This document shows positions 31,560 to 43,353 of a stretch of 64,000 nucleotides of DNA, piece by piece. The stretch spans positions 21,857,276 to 21,921,275 of the forward strand of contig CM064517.1 in assembly GCA_032716605.1 (NCBI GenBank). Reading direction: 5' to 3'. Below the pieces are notes generated by a model. It worked only from the letters and a program-made list of their open reading frames with translations, did no database searches and was not told the DNA's origin. Position numbers and translations under genes: made by a program. This DNA comes from Paralithodes platypus (taxonomy: Eukaryota; Arthropoda; Malacostraca; Decapoda; Lithodidae). Numbering within the stretch: position 1 is the stretch's first letter; each line of letters starts with the position of its first letter.

Positions 31560-34500
31560 ACCCTTTTAATAATTCCCAGAGATCTTTTCTAAACTGTCTA
31601 CAATCGTCTAGTGATTGCCAGAAATATTTTGATTATGTGTATGAATGAATTACGAAAAAAACAGTTTTTGTATCACCAGTTTATATTAAAACATTTAAAT
31701 TTCTGCAGCTTATGCTTTCAGTCTAAAATACTAATGGTTTGGAAAATTAAATAGTTCATAGAAAAATAAATTTTTATTGAGAACAATGGTCAGAGGGAAG
31801 GAAATCAGTTTTGAAGAGGGGAGAGACTCTGTTGCAAAGAAAGTAGTGGTGGTGGTGGATAGAGTAAAGAAATTAGGAAGACGCGCCTGGCAGCATGAAT
31901 CCTGGCAGGTGAACCAGACTGGTATGGAGCACGCTATTCATGACGGTGGTAGTACTGGATACCAGGGAGGTGTGTGTGTGTGGTAGGTCGTAGAGGTATG
32001 GTTGATCCTGGTGTTGGTGGCAGCAGGAGATTTGAGAGGTTGAGTGGGGGCGTGATGGGTTAACCCACTCTCCTTGGTACCCGTGACTAGTCGCACAAAG
32101 TATTGAACTATAATAGAAAGTAATATGACAAAGCTATAAATTATTATCAGGACAAATTTTGCAGAGTCGAGACTGAAATAGACTTTTATACAAAACTAGT
32201 ACTCTGCATGTAAATTTCAAACTTCGCAATGTTAAACTTATAAGACCTAGCTAAAGATGACAAGTTTGCAATGTCTGATTTTGGCAAGGTGGAAATAAGT
32301 TAGGACAAATATAATTTCCGTACGTTGTAGTAGGGACAAATATAATTCCAGTACTCTTTTTTTTATGTTTTATAAAATAGGATTTCTATGGTTTGTACTT
32401 TGACATTGCTACAGTTCGGACCACTGCTGTATCACATGGTTACAACTGGCAATTAATCAGAGCTAAACATTATTTTCACTTTTAATAGAAATTTCTGTAA
32501 CTACTTTAACATGCAAAAATATAAAAAAAATCATGGAAGCTATATTTTAATTTCAAACTTTGCTAAAAAACCTTTTAGTAATCGCATAGCTAGATATTAT
32601 AACAGTTATCAAGGTATTAATTCGGCGAGGTGGAATAGAAAAAAACCCCATAAGAAACGGTTTATGATAAGGCAAAGCTTACCTGGTATTCTTACTCTGT
32701 TGCAGCTAGAGATTGGAAGTAGTATGCAACATATTCATTGAATTAATTTATCTTAAAATTTATAGTCCAGGATTGATTATAGTAATTAAAGTAACATGTC
32801 TGAACATTGCTAAAAGTAAGAAATCCGGGTAAAATTTTAGCAGCCACCTGCTGATTGTCAGCACTTACCCTCTTGCAAGTTTGTCTTTTAGGCCCCTTTG
32901 TTAAGAGGTATTGAGAAGTTGTCTACGATCCTCTTCCTGGGGTTGAGGTGGCTGGCTGCAGACAGTTCTGTAGGGCGATTAGTTTCACAACGCGTCATTA
33001 GCCAGTCCTTCAGACGCGCTCCTGGGGATGCGAAATTAAGAAATTATGAAGTCCTGAATGGACGGTAGTGATCGTGATAGTAGTTTTAGTAATAATGATT
33101 GTAGTAGGGATGATGGTGGCGGTAGTAGTGTTGTAGGTGGTGGTGGTAATGGAGCAGGTAGTAGTGTCTGGCTCCAGGTCCCCCCCACAGTAACCCTTTC
33201 AACACCAAGACTGATTTTATATTCTTCCTATGGTTATCACCATTTGGTTTTAACTTCTATTCTACTAAGACTTAAAAGTGGTAAATATAATTAATATAAA
33301 TTCTGAAGATACTTTTTAAACTGGATAACCAGAAGGTACAAAAAGAGTAGTCCTGGTGAAGGGGTCAAGGTGAGAACTACTGCCTTCCGGCGAGGGTATC
33401 ATGGCTGCCAAACCACTCTATGTCGCCTGGTAACACTTCAGTAATAGAAAACTTAATATAATAAACATAAAATAAGAGATAGTATAGGATACAATATAAT
33501 GGAAGTAATCGAAGTTATTATGGAAAATAAAAAAGTATCAAGCCCAACAGCAGAAGGACTAGTTTGGATACTGTTTTGCGATAAACCGCTAATAAATAGA
33601 TACCATTTCCCAATAACACACAACACATTTATAGACAGCAAATCATTAAGTTTACCAGATATATTTTCCCAATTACAGTGCTTTGATTTCGGCAGTTCAT
33701 TTGTTGGACATTGCCTACTGTCCTTGTCTAGTCCCTACCGTCCTATATAACCGTGAAGTCCCTACTGTCAAAAGGTCTGAAAGTCACAATATTAAAAGAT
33801 TAATTTAAAGTTATATTTAAGTTACAATCACCAAAACATAAAATATAAATTTAAAGTGATATTTAAGTTACAGTCACTAAAACATTAAAGGTAAATAAAT
33901 GTAAAGTGATATTTAAGTTACAATCGGAGATATTAAATAATATTTTTAGAAGACAAGCCCCTTCTTTTACCAACCCTCTTAAACTACTACATTATCTTTA
34001 CTTTAAATATAAATTTACATAAATTAAACACTCACTTTTGTGGACTGGTGAAAGTTCTCCGGTGAGGTCACGAAGATCACAAACCTGGACATTAAGATTA
34101 TTATTAGCCTTATGCACATAAAAAGCTTTAAAGAATAAATGTTGCCCAAATAAGTTAACTACTTAATTTACGCATGCTGAATTTGAAACTTAAGCATTAA
34201 ATCCATATATGTATAGTTTTAAGCTGGCCAGAAATAGACTTATTCCCCAGCTTACTCTGCCATTAAGTGGTTAGCCAAATTTGGTATTAAATGTGAAAAC
34301 TTTAAAATAACAGAATGCACATATATAGGAATTTAAATATTTATTTTCCATTGGTTATCTAAAAATAAGCTGCTGAGGGAGGGAAATTCCTGCAAAGTTA
34401 AAAACTTAAATATAAAAGTCTAGTAAATCACCTTTAGTGTGATTGCAGAGTGTGGTGAACCCTGCAGGACTCAACCCTCAAATCACAGCGGGGCGGGTGA

Positions 34501-34780
34501 TCAATGATAACCAACGCCTGACACCACGGGAACGTCCAGGCAGCTTCACCCTCACACTTCATAGCACTCTAGGGCCCTTCTCGCATCGCTTCATGGCACG
34601 GCACGGCACACTTCACGACACTGCACACTGCACACTTCGGCACATTTCACTTCCCGGCATACCTCACTACACTAAACCTTGAAAAAAAAAGGGTCCAAAT
34701 CAAAAATAGTATTTGACGTGCAAATTTGAACAATTAAACTTTAAAATAGTTGGCGTTTGAATTAGCACATTAAATACCGT
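31560..34780. other. Long AT-rich stretch without recognizable genes
   Basis: The ORFs here are short and low in complexity, for example a GTA/GGT-rich tract near 33060-33170 and a CACTTC/GGCAC-rich tract near 34560-34680. The 33780-33930 area has three loose repeats of TAAAGTGATATTTAAGTTAC. I see no gene, tRNA or terminal repeat. Confidence 0.4.
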
Positions 34781-34789
34781 ATGATTAGT

Positions 34790-35560
34790 TGCAAATAAGG
34801 GAGTTCACTTTTTTCTGGACCAACCTCCCAATCAGGTTTAGCCTCATTAGTTATTTCAATTTGCCCTATTAGTTGTGCCATTGTAGCACCATTTGTCCCA
34901 TTTTTTTTTTTTAGAGATATGAATAGGGAGCGTGCAATTTAAGAGTAACTTACCTTCGGCTGGGGCATTCTCCTACCCGGGGAAAAAAAAAAAAAAAAAA
35001 TAGCCTCTAAAGAGTATTTTTGTTAGGCCGGTTTTTCTGGTCATCCTTCTCCCTCATGCTTAGCCCCTTTACTTTTCCTATTTTAAGACTTTCAGCCCAT
35101 TAGTTTGGCGATTTTAAGACCTTTCGCCCCATTTCTTTGTCAATATTAAGACCTTTCGTGCTATTTAGGTATTTTTCCTAGCGAACGAGCGAGCCTGTAA
35201 TTTTTTAAGAACCGGCCTTGGGCCGAGACATTTGTCTACCAAAAATTTAAAATTTATCTAAAGGAGTGATCTACTGAAAGTTATTTTTAAGTTTGATGAA
35301 GGTCTACGTAGCAAACTAAAACCTGCTGGACTAATTTGAGAGAGCTAGTTTATTATTATCGACTCTTCTCCCTCAAGTTTAGCCCAATTTGTTTTGAAAT
35401 TTTAAGACTTTCGCCCCATTAGTTTATCGAAATTAAGACTTTGGTCCCATTTACTTATCAATTGAAAACTTTCGTACCACTTATGGGTCTTATTGCGATA
35501 GAGCCTGTAATTTGAGGAACTGGCCTTCGGCCGGCCGGGACAATTTCCTACCCTAAAATG
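34790..35560 (+). repeat. Repeat R3 cluster
   Basis: Modules of the form CCCATTAGTTTGGCGATTTTAAGACC with varied sequence recur near 35090-35170 and 35380-35460. CTCCCTCATGCTTAGCCCC or CTCCCTCAAGTTTAGCCC precedes them, and GAGCCTGTAATTT then CTTGGGCCGAG or CTTCGGCCGG follows. A weaker copy is at 34800-34900. Each copy is about 230 bp. There is no coding sequence. Confidence 0.65.
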
Positions 35561-35777
35561 TAAACTTTTATCTAGGTCTAGAGAGGAAACTAACACTAAA
35601 TAAACCCTACCCCCTTAAGCTTAAAAAACTGCAAGCAAGCAACGTTTTCCATTATAAAATTAAAAAACTCAAAAATATATTCCGCTTTTCCAATGTCCAA
35701 AATACCTTCCTGCTCCTTCAAAATGAAACTCCAATACCAATGTTGATAGAAAATCCACAATACAATTAATAGAAAGC

Positions 35778-35998
35778 TGCTATAGAATCGGCGGTGCCTG
35801 CTATAGAATCGGCGGTGCCTGCTATAGAATCGGCGGTGCCTGCTATAGAATCGGCGGTGCCTGCTATAGAATCGGCGGTGCCTGCTATAGAATCGGCGGT
35901 GCCTGCTATAGAATCGGCGGTGCCTGCTATAGAATCGGCGGTGCCTGCTATAGAATCGGCGGTGCCTGCTATAGAATCGGCGGTTCTTGCTATAGAAT
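35778..35998 (+). repeat. 21-bp minisatellite, ten units plus a partial
   Basis: The unit TGCTATAGAATCGGCGGTGC plus C starts at 35778 and repeats every 21 bp. Nine identical units are followed by a tenth with GGTTCT and a partial eleventh ending near 35998. As the unit length is divisible by three, one frame stays open and would encode a PAIESAV heptad, but nothing else supports a protein. The near-perfect identity implies recent expansion. Confidence 0.95.
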
Positions 35999-36049
35999 TT
36001 TTGAAGATAAAGTAAACGCTACATCACAAACCAAATACTTATAACCAGT

Positions 36050-36280
36050 TAAGGGGAGACCGACCGTTTTTCTAGACTCCCTTATGTTTAGCCCCACTAG
36101 TTTTGATATTTTAAGAAGCTTGTTCCATTAGTTTGGAGATTTTATGACCTTTCACTCCATTTCTTTGTCAATATTAGGACCCTTCGTGCCATGTAGATAT
36201 CTCAATTCCTGGCGAGCAAAAGCGAGACTAATTATAGGAGAAATCTGCCTTTGGCCAGAACATTTTCTATCGATAAATTT
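36050..36280 (+). repeat. Repeat R3, single copy
   Basis: TTATGTTTAGCCCCACTAGT, AGTTTGGAGATTTTATGACC and TTTCTTTGTCAATATTAGGA match the R3 modules, followed by CTGGCGAGCAAAAGCGAG and CCTTTGGCCAGAAC. Confidence 0.65.
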
Positions 36281-36995
36281 ACAAATATAGGGGGTGTTTT
36301 TCTAAGCTTGATGGAAGTCTAGGGAGGAAATTGAAAAAAATATGAATGAATTAATAGACCAAACAATCAACCACTGTCCCCTTAAGGAACAAACTATCCT
36401 TAATGCAATTAAATATCCATAGTGTGTCTAAGCACTTAAGCGAAATAAAAGCTTATCTAGCAACCTTTGATCTAAAATGTTCTATCATTGGATTATCCGA
36501 AACTTGGATTACTGAAGCTAGTAAAGGTCTATATGATATTGTAGGCTATGATGGGGGAATGCTAATTGTCATAAAGTCACTTCAGATTTTGCCGAGTTTA
36601 TGTTTTCATTTTCACCGCTCATAAACAGACCTACAAGAATTGCTTTGAACACTGCTACTCTTATAGATAACATTTTCTGTGATATTAATAATTGTTCACT
36701 AGTTAAATGAGTTACGTACAGATATCTGATAATTATCCAAGATGTTCTGTATGATAGCTAATGTACTAATGATAATTATAGCAGAACTGCGTATATACAG
36801 CGATAAAAACAGATCAGTTCTATACTGCCTTGCAAGGTATTGATTAGTTAGAAGTTCTAAACAATAATTATTGTCAACATGCCTTTACTACATTTCACAA
36901 ATTATAGAATGTTTTGAAGCTAGCTCTTATAATATCGATTAAGAATATCGTGACATAAAATTATGGTTGACTAAGGATATAAAACAATCTATTAA

Positions 36996-37145
36996 CCCGG
37001 GAGCTGCGGGGAGACTCTTAAGAGTTCCCCCGGCGCACTGCGGGAAGACTCTTAATGGACATCGAAAAAAAAATATTTTTTTATATTTTTTTTTTTTTAT
37101 TTTTTATTTTTTGGCCCCTGGTCCCCACTTTCCTCCTCTCCTTCA
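36996..37145. mobile_element. Element A, 150-bp deletion derivative
   Basis: The start CCCGGGAGCTGCGGGGAGAC matches element A. The end CTTTCCTCCTCTCCTTCA corresponds to an internal position of the full copies. TTAA flanks it at 36992-36995 and 37146-37149. The right terminus of the full element is missing. Confidence 0.75.
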
Positions 37146-38010
37146 TTAAGGAAAACAAACTTTACATTATCTCTTATTAAAAGTCTAATTGTTCATAATT
37201 TAAATAAGTAAGTTTAATATAAGAAAATATTACAGAGTGATGTGCGTAGCTGAAAGGAAACGCCAGAGTTATTTAGAATCAATAAAAATAAATTTAGAAA
37301 GTAAAGACATATTAAAGGATTTAATTAATAGGTCGAAGACACCCTCTCCAAATGATACTTTTTAAATTAATGAAGTAAGATCCAACAAATTTTGTTGACA
37401 ATTTTAATTATTTACTTTGTTATTGTTCGACCTAACTTAAGTAGGCTAATCCCATCTACTAACAGAACCTTTGAGTCATACATGAATGTTCAAAACCCTA
37501 ATTCAATTTTTTAGCACCAACAGATAATGCGGAAATAGCTAGCATCATTTCTGATTTGCAAAATAAAGGCCCTGGATGGGATAATATTTCCACGATTGTT
37601 AAAAAAGCACCTAATGTTATTATTGAATCCCTTTCACATAAATTTGTCCTTTACAAGGAATATTTCCAAATTAAATAAAAAAAGCTAAAGTTCATCCATT
37701 ATTCAAAGCGGGAATCCCAAGTTCATGAATAACTAGACCCACATCAGCGTTACCTATATTTTCCAAGATATTTGAAAAAGTTATATACAAGAGGTTATTG
37801 AATTTTTTAGAGAAAATGTATTACAGTATATAAATTTCAATTTAGATTTCGGGCTGGATATGGAACAAATTTGGCTTTAGTAACTCCTATTGATAAAATA
37901 GTAAATGCTTTAGATAAAGGAAATATGCTTGGTGTATTTAGATTTTAGTAAAACATTCAACACCGTCTATCATGATACTACTTAAGCTTTATATATATGG
38001 AATTTGGGTA

Positions 38011-38524
38011 AATCTACAGTTATACTACCCCTACCCCACTACCCCCCACCACCTTCCCCCTTCAAAACACGCCTCTTGGCGTGTTTTTGGATAGTTCAGC
38101 AGACGCGGAAACTGGGAAAAAACTTTTCATAAAAAATGATCACCAACCAGATAAGTTTTCAGGTAATTTGTTGGTTTTTAATGTTTTCTTTGATATACAA
38201 TGTAGTTTAATACCGAGGACCGTCTCATTTTAGTATTTTTAACATTAGCCTAACCAAACTTAACTTAACCTAACCGAAAAGTAACCGGTCTCCGCGACAG
38301 TCTAAACTCCCCCTCACGTTCCCTGTTTATGGGTGCACGATGGTCTAAACCCTGCTCACGTTCCCTGTTTATGAGTTTGCGAAGGTTTGTAATACTTCAA
38401 TGTATCAATTTCAAGTCAAATATACATTTCCGCGCATCATCAAACCATACTAAGTCCACTAATAATATTAACCCATTAGTACCAACAGAATAGCGACAAT
38501 ATAGGGGTAGTATAACTGTAGATT
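38011..38524. mobile_element. TA-flanked MITE with 23-bp inverted repeats
   Basis: AATCTACAGTTATACTACCC at 38011 is matched by the inverse GGGTAGTATAACTGTAGATT ending at 38524. TA lies on each side. Inside, 38140-38260 resembles an arm of the palindrome at 20806-22165 (AAGTTTTCAGGTAATTTGTTG, TTTCTTTGATATACAATGTAG). It interrupts the decayed LINE. Confidence 0.75.
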
Positions 38525-39359
38525 TATCCAACGTAAATACTAGTTCAACGTATGAATGACTAATTAGCTAAAGTAATACAATGGATTAATGCAAATAAAC
38601 TTTCCATAAACATTGATAAAAAAAAAATCATATTTCATTCTAAAGTTAAATCTGTAGCTACTGATCTAAATATTAGCATTTGTAATAAAATAATTCAGAG
38701 GGTATATTCTTTTAAATTTTTGAGTATAACAATGGATCGTACATTATCTTGGTCTGAACATTAGTTAAAAACAAAATATCTAAGGGTATTAGAATTTTAT
38801 GTAAAGCAAGGAAGGTATTAAGTGCATCTACACTAGACCTTATATTATAGCTTTATCTATCCGTATCCGACCTACGGGGTAGAGGTATGGGGCTCAACTA
38901 GTGCCTGCTATATCAGTTCTGGATTTAAATTAAAAACATAAAAAACAAAGCAATAAGAATTTTTTCTTCACATTACTTAGCTCATACAGAGCCACTGTTC
39001 CAGGCTTTAGAGTTTTTAACCATATTTGGAATATATAAATTTAGCATTGGTAAAATTATTTATAAATTCGTAAATCAGCTACCTCCAATATTTAGTAAAA
39101 TGTTCATAAGAGCCTGTGAAGTTCACTATACTAGAACAATACATTTATTGTACCCACGCTCAGAACTTCTTAAGCACAACTAACATTTAAATATAAAGGC
39201 GTTCTAATATGGAATTGTATAATGGACAAGTTTAATCATGACTGTTCGTTTGGTGTGTATAAGCCCAGATTAAAAGGGTTATTTGATAATGCGATAATAA
39301 ATATATTTCTCTGCTTAGTAACAACTTATTTTATGCAAATAATAGTCATATCAATATAC

Positions 39360-39847
39360 CTTTGGTTGATTTTCTAACTTCTATAATTATTGTATGCACC
39401 AATCACCGTGTCATACCAATGTTACTAGGTATACAATATTTAAGGATATCTACTGTATACGTTAGGTATCAAGTCCTCTTTATTGCGTATCAACATTATT
39501 TGTACTTATTCAATATATGTATTCTATGTACAGTTATATGCAACAACAAAATTATAATTATTATTATATTATTAAGAGGCCATATAAGGAAGCCATCTCG
39601 TCACAGTAAATAAAGCATAGTGGCTTTATACTATTAATTAAAAATAATCCTAAATTTTACATATCCAACCGCTATCTTCAGGGAGTGCATAATTATGATC
39701 AAAACAGATCCGAAAATAAAGTTTATTACAGTATATCAATACAAAATTAATATAACAAATTTTACCGATTTAAGTCACATTTATATAATAGGCAAGGTGT
39801 AAACGAATCCGATAATTTCTTTATAGCGTAATGCATAAATATACGGA
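39360..39847. other. Unassigned AT-rich DNA
   Basis: A short ORF at 39362-39613 has no recognizable domain. Nothing else is seen. Confidence 0.35.
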
Positions 39848-39989
39848 ATTTCTGTGTGAGTATCCTTGGTTAGAGTCCTTTGAGTGCCACATGTATTTCT
39901 GTGTGAGTATCCTTGGTTAAGAGTCCTTTGAGTGCCACATGTATTTCTGTGTGAGTATCCTTGGTTAGAGTCCTTTGAGTGCCACATGT
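39848..39989 (+). repeat. 47-48-bp tandem repeat, three units
   Basis: ATTTCTGTGTGAGTATCCTT starts at 39848, 39895 and 39943. The units differ by a single inserted A. Confidence 0.9.
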
Positions 39990-40239
39990 ATTTGTCCATT
40001 TCATAGAGTTTAGAATTAAAGTTGGTTGGTGAAAAAATATGAATTAAATAAAATCTATAATAAAACTAGTGAACTTTGTTATTCCGGTGGGAATAAAATT
40101 ATGAATCCGGATATAACTTTCATTCAGAAGACTTTCCGAAGCCCAATAAACTAGTCTTAATTAGTATTAACTATAGGATACTAGCAAAACAGTCTTCGTT
40201 TACGGAAACATATACTTACCAATACAAAGAGCCCAGAGA

Positions 40240-40440
40240 TGTGTGAAGAGATTTTCTTTACCCCTTTTTCCCTCCTGTTTAGCCCCATTAGTTTGGCGAT
40301 TTCAAGAAATTCGCCCCATTAGTTTGGCGATTGTAAGAACTTGTGTGCCGTTGAGGAATTATTATTCTGGCGAGCGATAGCGAGCCTTTAATTTAGGAGA
40401 ACCGGTCTTCAGCCAGGAAATTTTTCTACCGAAAAACGCA
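40240..40440 (+). repeat. Repeat R3, single copy
   Basis: CCCTCCTGTTTAGCCCCATT, TTAGTTTGGCGATTTCAAG, TTAGTTTGGCGATTGTAAG and TGGCGAGCGATAGCGAGCC show the R3 layout. Confidence 0.65.
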
Positions 40441-40631
40441 CAAATTTATCTCAAGATGAATGTCTTTTAATTAACCTCGTTGCAGGTAGGAACTATAAAA
40501 CAAATATATAAATAAATATAGAAAAAAATAAATAGAGATCTCCACTTGCAGCAGGAACCACCTCTCCGCGCCGACACTCGATAGTAAATGGCCCATAAGC
40601 CTGGGTAGCGGTCAGACATTAGTTACTACAC

Positions 40632-40808
40632 GAACCTGTGGGTCTCGGAACTTTGACATTACGAACCAACCATCTTGTTAAGTGCTTCGTTCGAGTCAAT
40701 TCATCCTAAGAGCAATACGAACCTACGCGTCTCGGAACTTTGATAATATAAACCAGCTATCTCGTTCAGTGCTTCGTTCGAGTCAATTGACCACTTGCGA
40801 GTTTCGTT
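40632..40808 (+). repeat. 87-bp tandem duplication, second unit split by a MITE
   Basis: CTCGGAACTTTGA occurs at 40644 and 40731, and GTGCTTCGTTCGAGTCAATT occurs in both units. The first unit runs on into CATCCTAAGAGCAATA. The second is interrupted after GAGTCAATT and resumes after the MITE at 41008 with AATTCATCCTTAGGGCAATA. Confidence 0.8.
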
Positions 40809-41007
40809 CTATAAGGAAGTTGGAGTTGTAGACATCGATATTTAACAGAATTACCATATAACATATGGTTGTTGTTCATATATAAATACATGAAATCCAA
40901 TTCAACATACTCTTTATCCATCAGAAGCCTACATTATTATTGCATTTCCGTTTACTATCGATGTCTACAACTCCAACTTCCTTATAGAACGAAACTTGCA
41001 AGTGGTC
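40789..41007. mobile_element. MITE with AATT target duplication, copy 2
   Basis: The inverted termini GACCACTTGCGAGTTTCGTT and AACGAAACTTGCAAGTGGTC extend through about 50 bp (to GTTGTAGACATCGATA). AATT lies at 40785-40788 and 41008-41011. The adjacent tandem unit at 40690-40720 keeps the empty site with one AATT, which shows directly what was inserted. No coding sequence. The superfamily is not assigned. Confidence 0.9.
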
Positions 41008-41011
41008 AATT

Positions 41012-43240
41012 CATCCTTAGGGCAATATTTTTTCCCTAAAGGTGGTGTCACACGAGTGCATTTTCGAGCAATTTTCAAGGATAATTATGTCCTGGCAACT
41101 TTGAAATAACATTTAGTTTGACCAGAATTCAGGCACCTAACGTAAACTACCCGGGGTCTACTTTCAGATACCTCGTTTTTTTTTTTTTCAACCTTGACGT
41201 CTTGTTAATTTTATTTTAGCTATATTTAGACGATATTGAGCAGTTTGAGAAAGATCTGTGGTAGTAAAAAGGGTCAAGTGAGATAGTTGGAAGCCTCGTA
41301 ATTGCTGGAGGCCCTTTGTAAACTGAATAAAATCCTCTAACAGTAGCCAGAATAAATTAAAATTAAATCGAAGGTACAGAAGGGGTTAACCTCTTATGTA
41401 CACTCAACCCAAAAACAATGTTACACTAACGCTCTAAACATTCTGGAAGTGGGTCGAAATCTTATGATAATACCTCACAGACGTATGTTTCACCCGATTC
41501 ATTCCGTTCACACTAGATTATTTACAGCTCACCAGTGTAAAGGTTGTTTTTTTGGTCGAGTGTACCGGCTACGTCGTGTCCATACCAATATATCTGTTAC
41601 TATTATTATTATTTTTATTATTACTATAGAGGTATATTGGTAATTATATAACTATCTAATACAAGGATAGAAATCACTGTCTTTCTATTGCTGGATGCAT
41701 CACTCCCCTTTATGAGGGTGGCCATACACATACTGCCCGGTTCCATGTCATCTCAACCAGTAGACCATTTCAACCAGTAGCTCTCAACCAGTGCCAAATT
41801 AACCCAGACCAACCAAACTGTTATGCCCTGTTTTTCTACAGGATTAACTTGGGTAATGTGGGCTCTATCTGACTGGGTATACAAGGCTGCATGCACAATA
41901 CAAGGTATGAGGAATAGAGAACACAAAATAAACACACGGTAACACGACACACGATCACGTTTATTTAAGTAGGTGAATAAAGAGCATAGAAAGATAGTAA
42001 TACTCGTACAAAACAAATAATAGACGGGAACTGCTAGCATTAGCGGATCTGGATGGAGCCTAGTCTCCCACTTCCAACGTTCAGGTATACTCTTCTGATC
42101 ACGGGTTTAGTTAGCAAGGTTTATTATACTGGAAGACCTCAATGTATTCATGTATTCAATTTCACTAATTAGACTTCTTACTGGCAGGTCGCGTGCCCAA
42201 GTAGCAGCTCACAGTTAGAATTAGATACGCGTATATTTCTGAACACAGAAAATTCTAGTAACCTCAAGGGGGTAGGCTACTGATCTAAGATTTATATTCT
42301 TATGGCAGAAATACGTAGAACACAAATCAGTGGACGAACGTTAGATATCACTAGAGTTTTAATATCTGAATAAGGTAATTACGAGAGTCAATGTCGCCTG
42401 TTAATTAATGAACACTGATACGCTTAGTACGTCCCAAATGGAATGGTTAAATATGAGTTACACTGGGCAAGTTATAGCCACTTCATAGACAAGTTAATAA
42501 GTGAATGTCGAACTGGTACTATAACACTTAGTACTAGTAACGTGAATCTTGAATAGTATTTGTTGGTCTGGTCCTGGTTATCTTGCTTCCGGTGATGTTG
42601 GGGGCTAACGACTGGTTCCTCGGCCGTCCAGGTGGTCCAAAATGTAGGAAGTTCTCAAGTCGGATCTCTTGGCGATCGGTGCTGGCTACACACTTATATA
42701 CCCACTAATTTGTGTGAAGGTTATAAGGTGCACGTTGGTACTTGTACATGGACAGATCTTCTATTTAACTTCTGCCATGGAGTCTGCCGGCTCGGGAATC
42801 TCTCAACTCAGGAACAACACAAGGGCAGAGCTAGAGGTTAACTTCAGGGTAGTGACCACTGGTTGGTGTCTAACTTTCGAACAAGTTGTCAAATGAAAAT
42901 CTATTCAACCTCTAGCCAAAATAGAATCCCAGCATATTAGTCATTATAATTTGGTACACAACGTTATATTTTTGCTCTTTAGTTGCCTTTATGCCTATGG
43001 AATTGATTAAACAAAACAACTCCATTCATATTTTCCTGTACTGTATTCCCTCTCACATTCAATCCATTGCCAAAACAGTATTAAGGTACCGTACCCCGGT
43101 TTTGACACCCTGGTTTTGAAGTCTCTTGATCGACACCCTGCTGATAATAATATTTGGAAAGAAGGCTTGAAAATTACCGAAGAATTTAAAATACTGTATG
43201 GTATAGGCCTAGTGTATGCATTGTGCAGTAAATGTGTATG
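41012..43240. other. Long unassigned stretch
   Basis: A fragment near 41040 (GGTGGTGTCACACGAGTGCA) may be a Harbinger-type terminus. Several ORFs of 60-95 codons carry no recognizable domain. No terminal repeats were found around the 41700-42900 segment, though it could be an unrecognised repeat. Confidence 0.35.
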
Positions 43241-43318
43241 CAGACAATAGGTGTACTTACACTAGTTGTATTTGCGGGAGTGAGCATGCTCGTTAATTCC
43301 TGCCTCCTAAGATATGTT
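43241..43318 (-). pseudogene. 3' remainder of the CR1-like LINE split by the BEL element
   Basis: On the minus strand this short stretch continues the C-terminus that breaks off at 53868-53872. The duplicated ATGTT at 43314-43318 and 53868-53872 marks the break. It is presumably the 3' untranslated end, and its left limit is not defined. Confidence 0.5.
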
Positions 43319-43353
43319 TGTCCATACTTAGGTCTTAGTGTACTCAAACTAGT

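Larger units (their letters stand above)
36403..39350 (+). pseudogene. Heavily decayed LINE with two MITE insertions
   Basis: The endonuclease start is visible as MQLNIHSVSKHLSEIKAYLA and CSIIGLSETWITEASKG (36403-36540). Linker traces follow (WLTKDIKQSI near 36965, CVAERKRQSYLES near 37245). RT traces are DLQNKGPGWDNIS (near 37555), FRAGYGTNLALVTPIDKIV (near 37850) and a YGVEVWGST-like piece near 38870. Stops and indels are common. It is cut by a short element-A derivative at 36996 and a MITE at 38011. The LSETW start fits Jockey/CR1-group endonucleases; the clade is not assigned. Confidence 0.75.

Noticed and set aside
31777..31986. Basic ORF of 69 codons
   Set aside because: No recognizable domain, and no support from neighbours or splice sites.
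33058..33294. Gly/Ser-rich ORF
   Set aside because: It arises from a GTA/GGT-rich simple-sequence tract; no domain or splice sites support it.
35778..35998. CRISPR-like array
   Set aside because: The 21-bp units are contiguous with no spacers; it is a minisatellite in a eukaryotic context.
35794..36015. Heptad-repeat protein
   Set aside because: It is only the open frame of the minisatellite, without flanking coding sequence.
42632..42896. Two overlapping ORFs in 42.6-42.9 kb
   Set aside because: Low-information ORFs without domains; length is expected by chance.
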